A stretch of DNA of 64,000 bases. It comes from Bradyrhizobium erythrophlei (GTDB lineage: Bacteria > Pseudomonadota > Alphaproteobacteria > Rhizobiales > Xanthobacteraceae). Under the pieces are notes generated by a model. That model saw nothing but the letters and a program-made list of their open reading frames with translations, was not told the DNA's origin and did no database searches. Where the stretch lies: positions 3,647,501 to 3,711,500 of the forward strand of contig FSRD01000001.1 of NCBI GenBank assembly GCA_900129675.1, in the 5' to 3' direction. A program made the translations under genes and the position numbers. Below are positions 1 to 8,810 of the stretch, in pieces. Each line of letters begins with the position of its first letter. The first letter of the stretch is position 1.

Positions 1-150
1 ATCCTGTTCGTTCTGCTGTTGCCCGCGGCTGCGGAGACCGAAGCGCTCGCGGCACTTGCGCTGGTCGCCCGGACGCTGCGGCCGCCGGAGAATCTCGCGC
101 GATTGCGGGCCGCCAAAACCGCATCCGAGCTTTATGCGGCGATCGCCTGA
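1..150 (+). CDS. PTS IIA-like protein, C-terminal fragment
   Basis: This frame is open from the first base of the window and ends at a TGA at 148-150, giving the last 49 residues of a protein whose start lies outside. The hydrophobic strand followed by a helix ending in a pattern like LRxAKTASELYxAI resembles the C-terminal end of PTS EIIA (PtsN/fructose type) domains, which receive phosphate on a histidine and mostly act in regulation in alphaproteobacteria. The phosphorylated histidine would lie upstream and cannot be checked. The family call is therefore tentative, but the coding frame itself looks real from its codon use. Confidence 0.5.
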   Translation: MLFVLLLPAAAETEALAALALVARTLRPPENLARLRAAKTASELYAAIA

Positions 151-228
151 GGGCCGCGCACCTCGCCGGCGCGGTCCGGAACTTTCGCGTGCTGCGCCGA
201 TTGTTTCCCGGCAACCGGGAGACACGCC

Positions 229-447
229 ATGGCACGAAAATACTCGAAGAAAGCTTCCGCCGACGTCGAGCGCGCGATGAAGAAGCGCAAGGCCGGCACG
301 TTGAAGAGCGGCCGGTCCGGCAAGACCGTCAAGAGCCGCAAGCAGGCGATTGCGATCGGCCTGTCCGAGGCGCGGGCGAAGGGCAGGAAAGTGCCGAAGA
401 AGGCCTCCAGGAAGCGCACGGCGGCCAAGGCGCGTAAAGCCGCTTGA
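229..447 (+). CDS. DUF6496 family small basic protein
   Basis: This 72-residue protein is very rich in lysine, arginine and alanine. It carries a central segment with the pattern KSRKQAIAIGLSEAR followed by a basic tail, which is the hallmark of the DUF6496 family common in Bradyrhizobium and relatives. The function of the family is unknown. The strong positive charge and alanine/lysine tail recall histone-like or nucleic-acid-binding proteins, but that is inference. The ATG is preceded by a GGGAGA ribosome-binding site eight bases upstream. It stands alone between the PTS fragment and ligD in the same direction. A role alongside ligD in DNA binding is possible but nothing in the sequence proves it. 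Confidence 0.8.
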   Translation: MARKYSKKASADVERAMKKRKAGTLKSGRSGKTVKSRKQAIAIGLSEARAKGRKVPKKASRKRTAAKARKAA

Positions 448-570
448 CGGCGACCGGGCCTTTCCAATCGGCGCAAGGAGCCACTACACTCTCCGGGGCG
501 AATTCGCGACCCCGCGGCGCGTTTTGCCCGAGTCGTGCAGTTCGAGTTGGGAACGTCGACCGTGTGAGGC

Positions 571-3222
571 TTGACCGTGTCGCTGAGAAACCTGTCCACG
601 TACCGGAAGAAACGTGATTTCGAAAAGACCGACGAGCCCTCCGGCGAGGTCAAGGTCGGGCCTGCAAAACACCGCCGCTTCGTGATCCAGAAGCATGATG
701 CGACGAGGCTGCATTACGATCTCCGGCTGGAGTTTGACGGCGTCTTCAAATCCTGGGCGGTGACCCGCGGCCCATCGCTCGATCCGCACGACAAACGGCT
801 GGCGGTCGAGGTGGAGGATCACCCGCTCGACTATGGCGATTTCGAAGGCACGATTCCCGAGAGCGAATATGGCGGCGGCACCGTGCAGCTCTGGGACCGC
901 GGCTACTGGGAGTCCGACGATCCCGACGGCGGCTTCAAGAAGGGCGATCTGAAATTCACCCTGTATGGCGAGAAGCTGCACGGCAGTTGGGTGCTGGTGC
1001 GGATGAAGGGCGATCGCTATCGCGGCAAGCGGACCAACTGGCTGTTGATCAAGCACCGCGATGCGTTTGCGAAGGAAGGTGAGGCCAACGCGTTCGTCAA
1101 TGCGGATCGATCGGTGGCGTCGGGGCGATCGATGGCGGAAATTGCCGAGGGCAGGGGCAAGGCGCCAAAGCCGTTCATGCTGGCAAAGGGCGGCAAGACC
1201 AGAGCCGACGCGGTCTGGCATTCCAATCGCGGCGAGGCGGCCGAGGCCCGCGCCAAAACCAAGGCGCCGTCGCCCAAGGCGCGCGCTGCCGCAAAAGCAC
1301 CGAAGCCCAAGAAAGTCTCGTCGATACCGGAGTTCGTCGCGCCGCAGCTTTGCGCCTCGGTCGAGCGCCCGCCGAATTCGGACGGCTGGTGCCACGAGAT
1401 CAAATTCGACGGCTACCGCATGCAGTTGCGCGTAGAGGACGGCGAGGCGGCGCTGAAGACCCGCAAGGGGCTGGACTGGACCGAAAAATTCCAAGGCATC
1501 GCCAAAGCCGCAACATCGCTTCGCGACGCGTTGATCGACGGCGAGATCGTCGCGCTCGATCACAACGGCGCGCCGGATTTTTCGACGTTGCAGGCCGCGA
1601 TTTCCGACGGCAAGACCGGCGGGCTCATCTTCTTTGCATTCGACCTGCTGTTTGCCGATGGCGAAGATCTGCGCCCGCTGCCGCTCGCCGAACGCAAGGC
1701 GCGGCTGAAGAAATTGCTGGAGGCCCGTAAAGGCAAGAACGGACCGATCCGCTATGTCGAACATTTCGAAGGCGGCGGCGATGCGATCCTGCAAGCGGCA
1801 AGCAAGCTGTCGTTCGAAGGCATCGTCTCCAAGAAGCTCGAGGCGCCCTATCGTTCCGGCCGCACCGAACACTGGACCAAGGCCAAGTGCCGCGCCGGGC
1901 ACGAGGTCGTGCTGGGCGGCTGGAAAACCACCAACGGCAAATTCCGCTCGCTGATGGCCGGCGTCTATCGCGGCGATCATCTGGCCTTTGTCGGTATCGT
2001 CGGCACCGGGTTCGGGCAGGATACGGTTCGCCGCATCATGCCGGCGCTGAAGGCGGCGGCGTCGGACAAGAGTCCGTTCGGCGGCAAGGACGCGCCGAAG
2101 AAAACCCGCGACGTGCATTGGCTGAAGCCTGAACTGGTCGCCGAAATCGAATTCGCAGGCTGGACCGACGGCGGCAATATCCGGCAGGCGGCGTTCAAGG
2201 GCCTTCGGCAGGACAAGCCCGCCATCGAGGTGGAGGCGGAGAGACCATCGATGACCAGGCTCGCCAAACCGGCCGGAACAGCCGCGACGACAGCCGCACG
2301 GCCGGCGGCGAAGAAATCCGCCGAAGTGATGGGCGTCGTGATCTCAAAACCCGACAAGGAGCTGTGGCCTGACGCCGGCGACGGCGCCGGGGTGACGAAA
2401 CTCGACCTGGCCCGATATTTCGAATCGGTCGGCGAATGGATGATCGGCTATTTGAAAGGCCGGCCATGCTCCGTTGTCCGCGCGCCGGATGGCATCAACG
2501 GCGAAAAGTTCTTTCAGCGTCACGCAATGCCCAGCACGTCAAATCTGCTGGAACTGGTCAAAGTCTCCGGCGACCGCAAACCCTATTTGCAGATCGACCG
2601 GATCGAGGGGCTCGCAGCCGTTGCACAGAGCGGCGGGCTCGAACTGCATCCCTGGAATTGCGCGCCGGATGCCTACGACGTGCCGGGGCGGCTGGTGTTC
2701 GATCTCGATCCGGCGCCGGAGGTTGATTTCTCCGAGGTCATCGAGGCCGCCAGGGAGATGCGGCAACGGCTGACCGCGGTCGGGCTGGAGAGCTTTTGCA
2801 AGACCACCGGAGGCAAGGGCCTGCACGTGGTGACGCCGCTGCTTCACGGCGCCAGAGACAGGGTGACGTGGAAGGAAGCCAAGGCGTTTGCGCTGGGCAT
2901 CTGCCAGTGGATGGCGAACGACGACCCCGGGCGCTATCTGCTCAACATGTCGAAGAAGATGCGCAAGGGAAAGATCTTCCTCGATTATCTCCGCAACGAC
3001 CGGATGGCGACGGCGGTTGCAGTTTTGTCGCCGCGCGCGCGCGAGGGCGCCACCGTCTCGATGCCGCTGACCTGGACGCAGCTGCGCGGCGATCTCGATC
3101 CGAAACGCTACACCGTGCGCACCGTGCCGGCGCTGCTGGCGAAGACCAAAGCGTGGGAAGGATATGAGGATGCGGCGTCATCGATCAAGGCGGCGATGAA
3201 GAAGCTGGCGGCGCAGAGGTGA
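571..3222 (+). CDS. ligD: Multifunctional DNA ligase D (NHEJ)
   Basis: This 883-residue protein has the three catalytic modules of bacterial non-homologous end joining. Residues about 25-190 are the 3'-phosphoesterase domain (HDATRLHYDLRLEFDG and SWAVTRGPS motifs). Residues about 250-560 are the ATP-dependent ligase, with the adenylated lysine K278 in the EIKFDGYR motif. Residues about 590-880 are the primase/polymerase domain, with the F-D-L-D-P metal-binding motif. The order PE-ligase-polymerase is the Pseudomonas/rhizobial arrangement, not the mycobacterial one. An alanine/lysine-rich linker separates PE and ligase. The chosen start is a TTG at 571; a GTG at 577 in the same frame is equally possible. 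No ku gene is in the window, although LigD needs Ku to bridge DNA ends. Confidence 0.96.
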   Translation: MTVSLRNLSTYRKKRDFEKTDEPSGEVKVGPAKHRRFVIQKHDATRLHYDLRLEFDGVFKSWAVTRGPSLDPHDKRLAVEVEDHPLDYGDFEGTIPESEYGGGTVQLWDRGYWESDDPDGGFKKGDLKFTLYGEKLHGSWVLVRMKGDRYRGKRTNWLLIKHRDAFAKEGEANAFVNADRSVASGRSMAEIAEGRGKAPKPFMLAKGGKTRADAVWHSNRGEAAEARAKTKAPSPKARAAAKAPKPKKVSSIPEFVAPQLCASVERPPNSDGWCHEIKFDGYRMQLRVEDGEAALKTRKGLDWTEKFQGIAKAATSLRDALIDGEIVALDHNGAPDFSTLQAAISDGKTGGLIFFAFDLLFADGEDLRPLPLAERKARLKKLLEARKGKNGPIRYVEHFEGGGDAILQAASKLSFEGIVSKKLEAPYRSGRTEHWTKAKCRAGHEVVLGGWKTTNGKFRSLMAGVYRGDHLAFVGIVGTGFGQDTVRRIMPALKAAASDKSPFGGKDAPKKTRDVHWLKPELVAEIEFAGWTDGGNIRQAAFKGLRQDKPAIEVEAERPSMTRLAKPAGTAATTAARPAAKKSAEVMGVVISKPDKELWPDAGDGAGVTKLDLARYFESVGEWMIGYLKGRPCSVVRAPDGINGEKFFQRHAMPSTSNLLELVKVSGDRKPYLQIDRIEGLAAVAQSGGLELHPWNCAPDAYDVPGRLVFDLDPAPEVDFSEVIEAAREMRQRLTAVGLESFCKTTGGKGLHVVTPLLHGARDRVTWKEAKAFALGICQWMANDDPGRYLLNMSKKMRKGKIFLDYLRNDRMATAVAVLSPRAREGATVSMPLTWTQLRGDLDPKRYTVRTVPALLAKTKAWEGYEDAASSIKAAMKKLAAQR

Positions 3223-3253
3223 TGATGCGCAAGCTGTTGCCCAATAGAGGATG

Positions 3254-3313
3254 TCATACCCCGCCACCGGGTCTCGCCTTCGGCGAGCCCGATGACAGGC
3301 TCCAGCGGGGTAT
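3254..3313. repeat. REP-like nested inverted repeat
   Basis: The segment has an outer inverted repeat (ATACCCCGC at 3256 and GCGGGGTAT ending at 3313) enclosing an inner hairpin (GGGTCTCGCC, loop TTC, GGCGAGCCC). Such nested palindromes between genes are typical of dispersed repeats in Bradyrhizobium genomes. It lies just after ligD and may also act as its transcription end or mRNA stabiliser. Confidence 0.7.
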
Positions 3314-3362
3314 GCAGTACGCCGTGGCTTCTCGATCAGACACGAACATCTCTGGAATACTG

Positions 3363-3392
3363 GAACACCCGCTTTCGCGGGTGATGACAGTT
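3363..3392. repeat. Short palindromic repeat
   Basis: A second small palindrome, ACCCGCTTTCGCGGGT, lies 50 bases beyond the first repeat and is followed by GATGACAG. The same CCCGC...GCGGG plus GATGAC/TATGAC layout recurs at 54374-54402, so it belongs to a dispersed family and not to a gene. Confidence 0.6.
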
Positions 3393-3429
3393 ATTGCTGT
3401 GAGGCAGCCCGCGACGACGTCACGATGTC

Positions 3430-3594
3430 TCATAGCTTCCCAAGCAACAGCAATATCAGCAGAATCACGACCACCAGACCAAGTCCGCCACCGCCGTAAT
3501 AACCGGTGCCGTAAAACGGTCCGCCGCCGATGCCGCTGAAGCCGCCAAGCAGCGCGATGACGAGAATGATAAGAATGATCGTTCCGAGTGACAT
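3430..3594 (-). CDS. DUF3309 family membrane peptide
   Basis: This 54-residue peptide has two hydrophobic segments (residues about 4-17 and 38-52) flanking a glycine/tyrosine-rich loop. That is the layout of DUF3309 proteins (start MSLGTIILIILVIALLGG), which are small inner-membrane peptides widespread in alphaproteobacteria. Their function is unknown. The ATG is preceded by a strong GAGGAG ribosome-binding site nine bases upstream, and codon use is consistent. It is transcribed divergently from the PHA-system gene at 3758. In rhizobia such genes are often stress-induced; that is general knowledge of the family and not visible here. Confidence 0.85.
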   Translation of the reverse strand: MSLGTIILIILVIALLGGFSGIGGGPFYGTGYYGGGGLGLVVVILLILLLLGKL

Positions 3595-3757
3595 TGAAAG
3601 TTCTCCTCAGCCCAAAGGCCTGGTTGCTCTCTGCCTTCGGGAGGGAAACGAACGGCGACTGTGAACGTTCCATTTGGTGCGTCGCGATGCGCGCGCACGG
3701 CTCTTCTTTTCGAACGATCTGGAATTACATGCTGTTGGGTCAAAGAGGATTTCAGCG

Positions 3758-4069
3758 ATGTCCGCACCTTTGGTCGTTTCGATTCCACATAGTCTCGGCC
3801 GCGAAGAAGCCGTGCGCCGCCTGAAGACGGGGCTGACGCGCGCGGCATCGAGCGTGCCGGTGTTGCAGGTCGATGAGGAAAGATGGGAGGACAATCGCAT
3901 GGTCTTCCGCCTTCGCGCATTGGGACAAGCGGTCGCGGGCCATATCGATGTCGCCGACGACCATGTGCGCGTGGAGGTCGTGCTGCCGTGGTTGCTGCAG
4001 CGTTTTGCCGAAGCAGCCCAGGCTGTGATCCGCAATCGCGGCAGTCTGCTGCTGACGAAACGAGATTGA
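3758..4069 (+). CDS. Polyhydroxyalkanoic acid system family protein
   Basis: This 103-residue protein matches the PHA_gran_rgn family: it starts MSAPLVVSIPHSLGREEAVRRLK, has a central conserved segment ending VAGHIDVADDHVRVEV, and finishes with an LPWLL plus amphipathic helix. Members are small cytoplasmic proteins associated with polyhydroxyalkanoate granule genes; their exact role is unclear. The ATG at 3758 is chosen because an AGAGGA ribosome-binding site lies just upstream; the open frame extends to 3674 without a comparable signal. The nearest other PHA gene in the window is the depolymerase at 60.2-61.5 kb, so this gene is not in a PHA operon. Confidence 0.8.
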   Translation: MSAPLVVSIPHSLGREEAVRRLKTGLTRAASSVPVLQVDEERWEDNRMVFRLRALGQAVAGHIDVADDHVRVEVVLPWLLQRFAEAAQAVIRNRGSLLLTKRD

Positions 4070-4224
4070 TGCGTTGGGTTGATTGTGCTTTGCAGCAACG
4101 AAAGTCTTCGAAGAACAGACGCACTCCGTAGTTTCATCAGCTTGCTGGTAACGAATTTTGTGGGATCATGTAGGCCTGCGCGGGAGGAGGGAACCGACCT
4201 TCGTCGTCGGCACGACAACCGCCG

Positions 4225-4271
4225 GGCCGCCCGGCCATCGATCCCGGGCGGCCTTCGCATTTGCGAAGGCC
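4225..4271 (-). terminator. Overlapping hairpins at the end of the glucan/trehalose operon
   Basis: Just past the treY stop codon, read on the minus strand, is a 9-bp hairpin (GGCCTTCGC, four-base loop, GCGAAGGCC at 4250-4271). A 10-bp GC-only hairpin (4225-4234 with 4244-4253) overlaps it, so only one of the two can form at a time. No clear U-tract follows. This suggests a terminator or 3'-end stabiliser for the operon, but is not conclusive. Confidence 0.5.
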
Positions 4272-4273
4272 GG

Positions 4274-7045
4274 TTACGCGCGAATTCGTTTGCGGGCTGG
4301 CTGCGAAGCGCCGGCGACGCTCGCCTTGAGCACCGCAACCGGCAAATGCCGGAACAAAGTCGAAAGCTCGCTTTCGCCAGCTTCCGTCGCATATTCCTTG
4401 AGGTCGATCGCGCCATCGAAGGCATCGGCGCGCGGCCAGGTGCGTCCACCTTCCGTGAACGCCGCGCAGGATTTCGCGACCGCGACAACGGCTGCATCGC
4501 GGCCGTGCCGCCGCGCAAAGGCGATGACATGATCGCGATGCGGCCCGCTCACTTCCAGCGGCTGATAGTCGCCGTCGGCAAACACATCGGCGAGTTCGGT
4601 CCGCAGATTCAGGAGTTGTCGGGTCCAGGCCAGTTTCAAATGGCCGTTGATCCAATGCCGTGCGAGGTTCTCCCAATCCGGTGTTTTGACGGAGCTCAGC
4701 ACCGTGGCGCGCCCGGCAAAATCCACCGGCCGCCGGTTGTCCGGATCGACCAGCGAAAGATCCCAGAATTCCGTGCCCTGATAGAAGTCCGGCACACCGG
4801 GCATCGTTGCCTTCAGCGTAAGCTGGCCCAGCGAATTCAATGCCCCCAGAAGCGACACGCGCCGCGCCAGGGTTTCCAGCGATTCCAGGAATTCGGCTGA
4901 GATGGTGCGATCCAGAATCCGCGCGATAAAGGTCGTTATTCCCGCCTCATAGGCCTGATGCGGATTGAGCCAGCTGGTTTCCTGCTTGCCTTCGCGCGCG
5001 GCCTTCAACGCATAGGCCTGCATTCGCTCCAGAAATTTGTCGTCGCCTGGTTGCCACGCGCCCAGCAGCGCCTGGTACAGCATGTATTCGAACGTCGCCG
5101 AGGGCGCGCGCATCGCGCCTGCGGTGACGAGATGCGGCGCGTTGAAGATTTTCCAGCGCGCCACGGTGCTGGCCCATTCGCCGGGGATTTCGGCGAGCGC
5201 CATGATCCGTGCCCGGGCGTCCTCGCCACGCTTGGTGTCGTGGGTCGCGGTTGCGGTCATGCCGTGCGGCCATTCCCAGGCGCGCGTCTGCATCATGGCG
5301 TGAAAGCCGTGGACGGAAAGCGCTTTCGCCGAGGGATCGCCGCCGACTTCGTTCAGGGCCAGCAACCGGTGGTAACGGTAGAACGTGGTGTCCTCGAGCG
5401 ACTTGGCCATCAAGGGTCCGGTGAATTGCTGCACCTTCAAGGCAAAGCGACGTACCCGCGGTGCGCTGTGCGCCGCGCGTCCCGGCTTGATCAAATCCAT
5501 GGTCAGGGTATCGCGCAGGAAGTCGAAGATGCCGTCGTCGGCGGCAAACCAGTCGGCCCGCGCGCGCTCGATCGTCGCAGATATCAGCGCGCGGTCATGC
5601 GCGGCCGAACCGGACGACGTCAGATAGGTGCGATAAACCGGGAAATGCAGCACATAGAGTTCGAGCGCCTGCCGCAGGCTGTCGGCGGCATAGTCGCGAG
5701 TGGAGTAATGTCCGCTGGCGATCCGCGCCAGCAGGCGCGTCAGCACGGTGAATTCGCTAGTCAGCAGGGTTTCCAGCACCCGGCGCTTGGCATCCTTCAG
5801 GATGGGTTCGAGTTTCGGCGATTGATTGCTGATCTGCCGCCAGATCTCGTCGAGCGGCTCGAGGCCGTTGCCGTCGACCAGCACATGGGTAATCGCATTC
5901 ATCCACTCATAGCCCGTGGTGCCGTGAACGCCGGCAAACGCATGCATCTTTTCATGCTCGCCGAGAATCTTTTCGATCACCAGATAGAACGGCCTGGCCG
6001 CGCCACCCTGGGCAGAACGGATCAGGCGACGGAGACGCTGAAAATATTGCGCGGGATCGCGCAGGCCGTCGATGTGGTCGAGGCGAAGGCCCTGCAGCGT
6101 TCCCTCCGCGATCAGCTTTTTGACCAGGCGATGGATGGCATCGAACGTGCCGGCATCCTCGACCCGCAATCCCGCCAGCGTGTTGATGTCGAAGAAGCGG
6201 CGGTAGTTGATGTCGCTGGAGGCCAGCCGCCAATGGCCGAGCCGGTAATGCTGGCGTTCGAGCAGATGATGCAGCGCCAGCGTCGGCGCGGCGCGATCGC
6301 GCCCGGCACGGTAGGCGGCAAGCCCGCGTTCGATGATCGCAGGCCCTCCGGCGATCGCTTTCAGCTCCGCCTTGAAGGCGGGTGCTTCCTTGCGGTTGGG
6401 GTGACGCAATCCCCGGTAACGCGAGGCGAGGGCGAGGATGGCCTTGCCGGCCGGGCTGGTTTCAGCCGCGGCTTCCTTGACGATCGTGCGCAAAATTTCG
6501 CTGTAGCGTTCCGGCGCGATCGGCAGCCGGTGCTCGAAATACCAGGCGGAAAAGCCACCTTCGGTCGCATCATAGCGCAGCTCGATCTCGCCGCGCTCCA
6601 GCGCCTGTCCGTAGGACGAGCCGATGATCGGCATCAGCACGCCGCCGCGGGCGCGATACGGCAATTGCTCCCAGTCGACGTCGAACGACGCCGCATGCGG
6701 CGAGGCCGGACCCCATTCCAGCACGTCCAGCCACCATGGATTATCGGCAAAATGCACGCCGACATGGTTGGGTACGAAATCGAGGATCAGCCCGAGATCA
6801 TGCTGCTTCAGTGCGGCGCTGAGCCGCTCGAAGCCGGCCTCGCCGCCAAGCTCGGGATTGAACCGGGTGTGGTCGACGATGTCGTAGCCATGCGTGCTGC
6901 CTTTGCGCGCCTTCATGAACGGCGAGGCGTAGACATGGGTGATCCCGAGCGCCTTCAGATAGGGCACGACGGCTGCTGCGGCGTCGAAGTCAAAATCCGC
7001 GGTGAGTTGCAGGCGGTAGGTCGCGATCGGGATCGCCGGAGGCAT
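4274..7045 (-). CDS. treY: Malto-oligosyltrehalose synthase
   Basis: TreY converts the reducing-end alpha-1,4 linkage of a malto-oligosaccharide into an alpha-1,1 bond, making maltooligosyl trehalose. The 923-residue length and sequence fit the GH13 TreY family: an N-terminal barrel start (IATYRLQL), a VPNHVGVH motif near residue 90, the LRLDHIDGLRDP motif with the nucleophile D323, then a GTTGYEW segment and the C-terminal PGVPDFYQGTEFW motif unique to TreY. It is the last gene of the operon and begins four bases after treZ stops, so the two are almost certainly co-translated. Its product is the substrate of TreZ. Confidence 0.97.
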   Translation of the reverse strand: MPPAIPIATYRLQLTADFDFDAAAAVVPYLKALGITHVYASPFMKARKGSTHGYDIVDHTRFNPELGGEAGFERLSAALKQHDLGLILDFVPNHVGVHFADNPWWLDVLEWGPASPHAASFDVDWEQLPYRARGGVLMPIIGSSYGQALERGEIELRYDATEGGFSAWYFEHRLPIAPERYSEILRTIVKEAAAETSPAGKAILALASRYRGLRHPNRKEAPAFKAELKAIAGGPAIIERGLAAYRAGRDRAAPTLALHHLLERQHYRLGHWRLASSDINYRRFFDINTLAGLRVEDAGTFDAIHRLVKKLIAEGTLQGLRLDHIDGLRDPAQYFQRLRRLIRSAQGGAARPFYLVIEKILGEHEKMHAFAGVHGTTGYEWMNAITHVLVDGNGLEPLDEIWRQISNQSPKLEPILKDAKRRVLETLLTSEFTVLTRLLARIASGHYSTRDYAADSLRQALELYVLHFPVYRTYLTSSGSAAHDRALISATIERARADWFAADDGIFDFLRDTLTMDLIKPGRAAHSAPRVRRFALKVQQFTGPLMAKSLEDTTFYRYHRLLALNEVGGDPSAKALSVHGFHAMMQTRAWEWPHGMTATATHDTKRGEDARARIMALAEIPGEWASTVARWKIFNAPHLVTAGAMRAPSATFEYMLYQALLGAWQPGDDKFLERMQAYALKAAREGKQETSWLNPHQAYEAGITTFIARILDRTISAEFLESLETLARRVSLLGALNSLGQLTLKATMPGVPDFYQGTEFWDLSLVDPDNRRPVDFAGRATVLSSVKTPDWENLARHWINGHLKLAWTRQLLNLRTELADVFADGDYQPLEVSGPHRDHVIAFARRHGRDAAVVAVAKSCAAFTEGGRTWPRADAFDGAIDLKEYATEAGESELSTLFRHLPVAVLKASVAGASQPARKRIRA

Positions 7046-7049
7046 TTGA

Positions 7050-8810
7050 CTATCCGATGTGCCAGCGCACCGACCAGGCGGGCATGCTCTCCCTCAACGC
7101 GCTGCCCCACAGCAGGGTTCCCTGGATGTGAGGGGATGCATGGCGGACGCCGCGCTCCGACAGGTTGGCGACGAGCCGAAGCGTGGTCCGGTCGCCCATG
7201 CGCCAGTTTGCCGTCAGCAAGCCATTGGCGGCCGCATGCGCTTCGCCAAAGCGGGCGCCCGCAAGCCGTGGCACGATTTCGCGACGGCGGATGGCGAGCA
7301 ACTCCCGCACCAGCGCCAGCCGCGTCCGCCCGGGCTCGCCGTCGCGGGCCGCCCAATCCAGCACCGCCGACCGGGCCGTCGATTGATCGAGCGGGTCGGG
7401 AATTTCGTCGCCATATCTGGCATAGGCGCTGGCGAATTCCCTGCGGCGTCCCTGGCGCACGGCATCGGCAAGGTCGCCGTGGAAATGGCAGAAGAAGGGA
7501 AACGGCGCCTTCGAGCCCCATTCCTCGCCCATGAACAGCATCGGCACCATCGGCGCCAGAAGCGTGATCGCAAGCGCCGCTTCAATCGCCGTGGCGCTCG
7601 CTATGCTTGCAAGCCGGTCGCCGAGCGCGCGGTTACCGATCTGGTCGTGGTTCTGCAGGAAATTGATGAAGGCAATGGGCGAAAGGCCGCCGCTCGGCTC
7701 GCCGCGCGGTCGTCCGCGGCGATGCAGGGATGCCTCGCCCTGATAGATAAAGCCGGAGCCGAGCGCGCGGGCGATATCGGCGAGCGGAGCGCGCTGATAG
7801 TCGCGGTAATAGGCGTGGCTCTCGCCGGTCAGCAGCACATGCCAGGCGTGGTGGTAATCGTCGTTCCACTGTGCGCGGAACTGGCCATGCGGCGTCGCTT
7901 CACAGGGCGCTAGCAGGCTTGTGGCATTGTCGTCGTTTTCGAGCACCAGATGGATCTGGCGGCCCGTCTCGGTAGCGAGTTTCCCTGCTGCGAGGCTGAG
8001 ATCATGCAGCATCGAGATTTCGCCAAGCTCGGCAATCGCATGCACGGCGTCCAGCCGCAGCCCGTCAAAGCGATATTCCCGCAGCCAATAGAGCGCATTC
8101 TCGATCGCAAAATCGCGCACTTGCGCCACGCGGTAATCGATCACGCTGCCCCAGGGCGTCTGCGCGTCCGTGAAGAAGCCCGGCGCAAAGCGGCCGAGAT
8201 AATTCCCCTCGGGGCCAAAATGATTATAGACCACGTCGAGCAGCACCATCAGCCCGCGCGCATGCGCTGCATCGATCAGCGCCTTGAGGTCGTCGGGGCG
8301 GCCATAGGCGCTGTCGGGCGCGTACCACAGCACGCCGTCGTAACCCCAGTTGCGGCGGCCGGCAAAATCCGCCAGCGGCATCAGCTCCAGCGCGGTGATG
8401 CCGGTTGCAACCAGATGATCGAGCCTGTCGATCATGGCGCGGTAGGTGCCTTCGGGCGTGAAGGTGCCGACATGGGCTTCGAGCACGACCGCTTCGCGCC
8501 ACGGCCGTCCGCGCCAGCCGGTGGTCCGCCATCGATAGGCGGCGTGATCGATGATCTCGCTCGGGCCCGAGACATCCTCGGGCTGGAAGCTGGATGCCGG
8601 ATCGGGGACGTCGATTTCGTCGTCGATGCGGAATTTATAGCGTGTGCCGGCGCCGACTCCGGCAATCTCGGCGGAGAACCAGCCATCCTCGCCGCGCATC
8701 AGGGCGTGAGGCTTCTCCAGCAGCAGATCGACACGCCTGGCCGCCGGCGCCCACAGCCGAAACAGCGTGCCGGCCTTCGTCAGCTGTGGGCCGAATTGCC
8801 GCGCATTCAT
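7050..8810 (-). CDS. treZ: Malto-oligosyltrehalose trehalohydrolase
   Basis: TreZ releases trehalose from the maltooligosyl trehalose made by TreY. The 586-residue protein has an N-terminal beta-sandwich (residues 1-100), a GH13 barrel with the nucleophile D254 in GLRLDAVHAI and the acid E291 in LVLENDDN, and the NHDQIGNRALGDR motif that carries the third carboxylate. The start codon overlaps the glgX stop by four bases (ATGA), showing translational coupling. Together with TreY it forms the glucan-to-trehalose arm of the locus. Confidence 0.97.
   Translation of the reverse strand: MNARQFGPQLTKAGTLFRLWAPAARRVDLLLEKPHALMRGEDGWFSAEIAGVGAGTRYKFRIDDEIDVPDPASSFQPEDVSGPSEIIDHAAYRWRTTGWRGRPWREAVVLEAHVGTFTPEGTYRAMIDRLDHLVATGITALELMPLADFAGRRNWGYDGVLWYAPDSAYGRPDDLKALIDAAHARGLMVLLDVVYNHFGPEGNYLGRFAPGFFTDAQTPWGSVIDYRVAQVRDFAIENALYWLREYRFDGLRLDAVHAIAELGEISMLHDLSLAAGKLATETGRQIHLVLENDDNATSLLAPCEATPHGQFRAQWNDDYHHAWHVLLTGESHAYYRDYQRAPLADIARALGSGFIYQGEASLHRRGRPRGEPSGGLSPIAFINFLQNHDQIGNRALGDRLASIASATAIEAALAITLLAPMVPMLFMGEEWGSKAPFPFFCHFHGDLADAVRQGRRREFASAYARYGDEIPDPLDQSTARSAVLDWAARDGEPGRTRLALVRELLAIRRREIVPRLAGARFGEAHAAANGLLTANWRMGDRTTLRLVANLSERGVRHASPHIQGTLLWGSALRESMPAWSVRWHIG

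Noticed and set aside
4958..7534. An 858-codon plus-strand frame opposite treY
   Set aside because: Same shadow effect; the minus strand encodes an intact TreY with all catalytic motifs.
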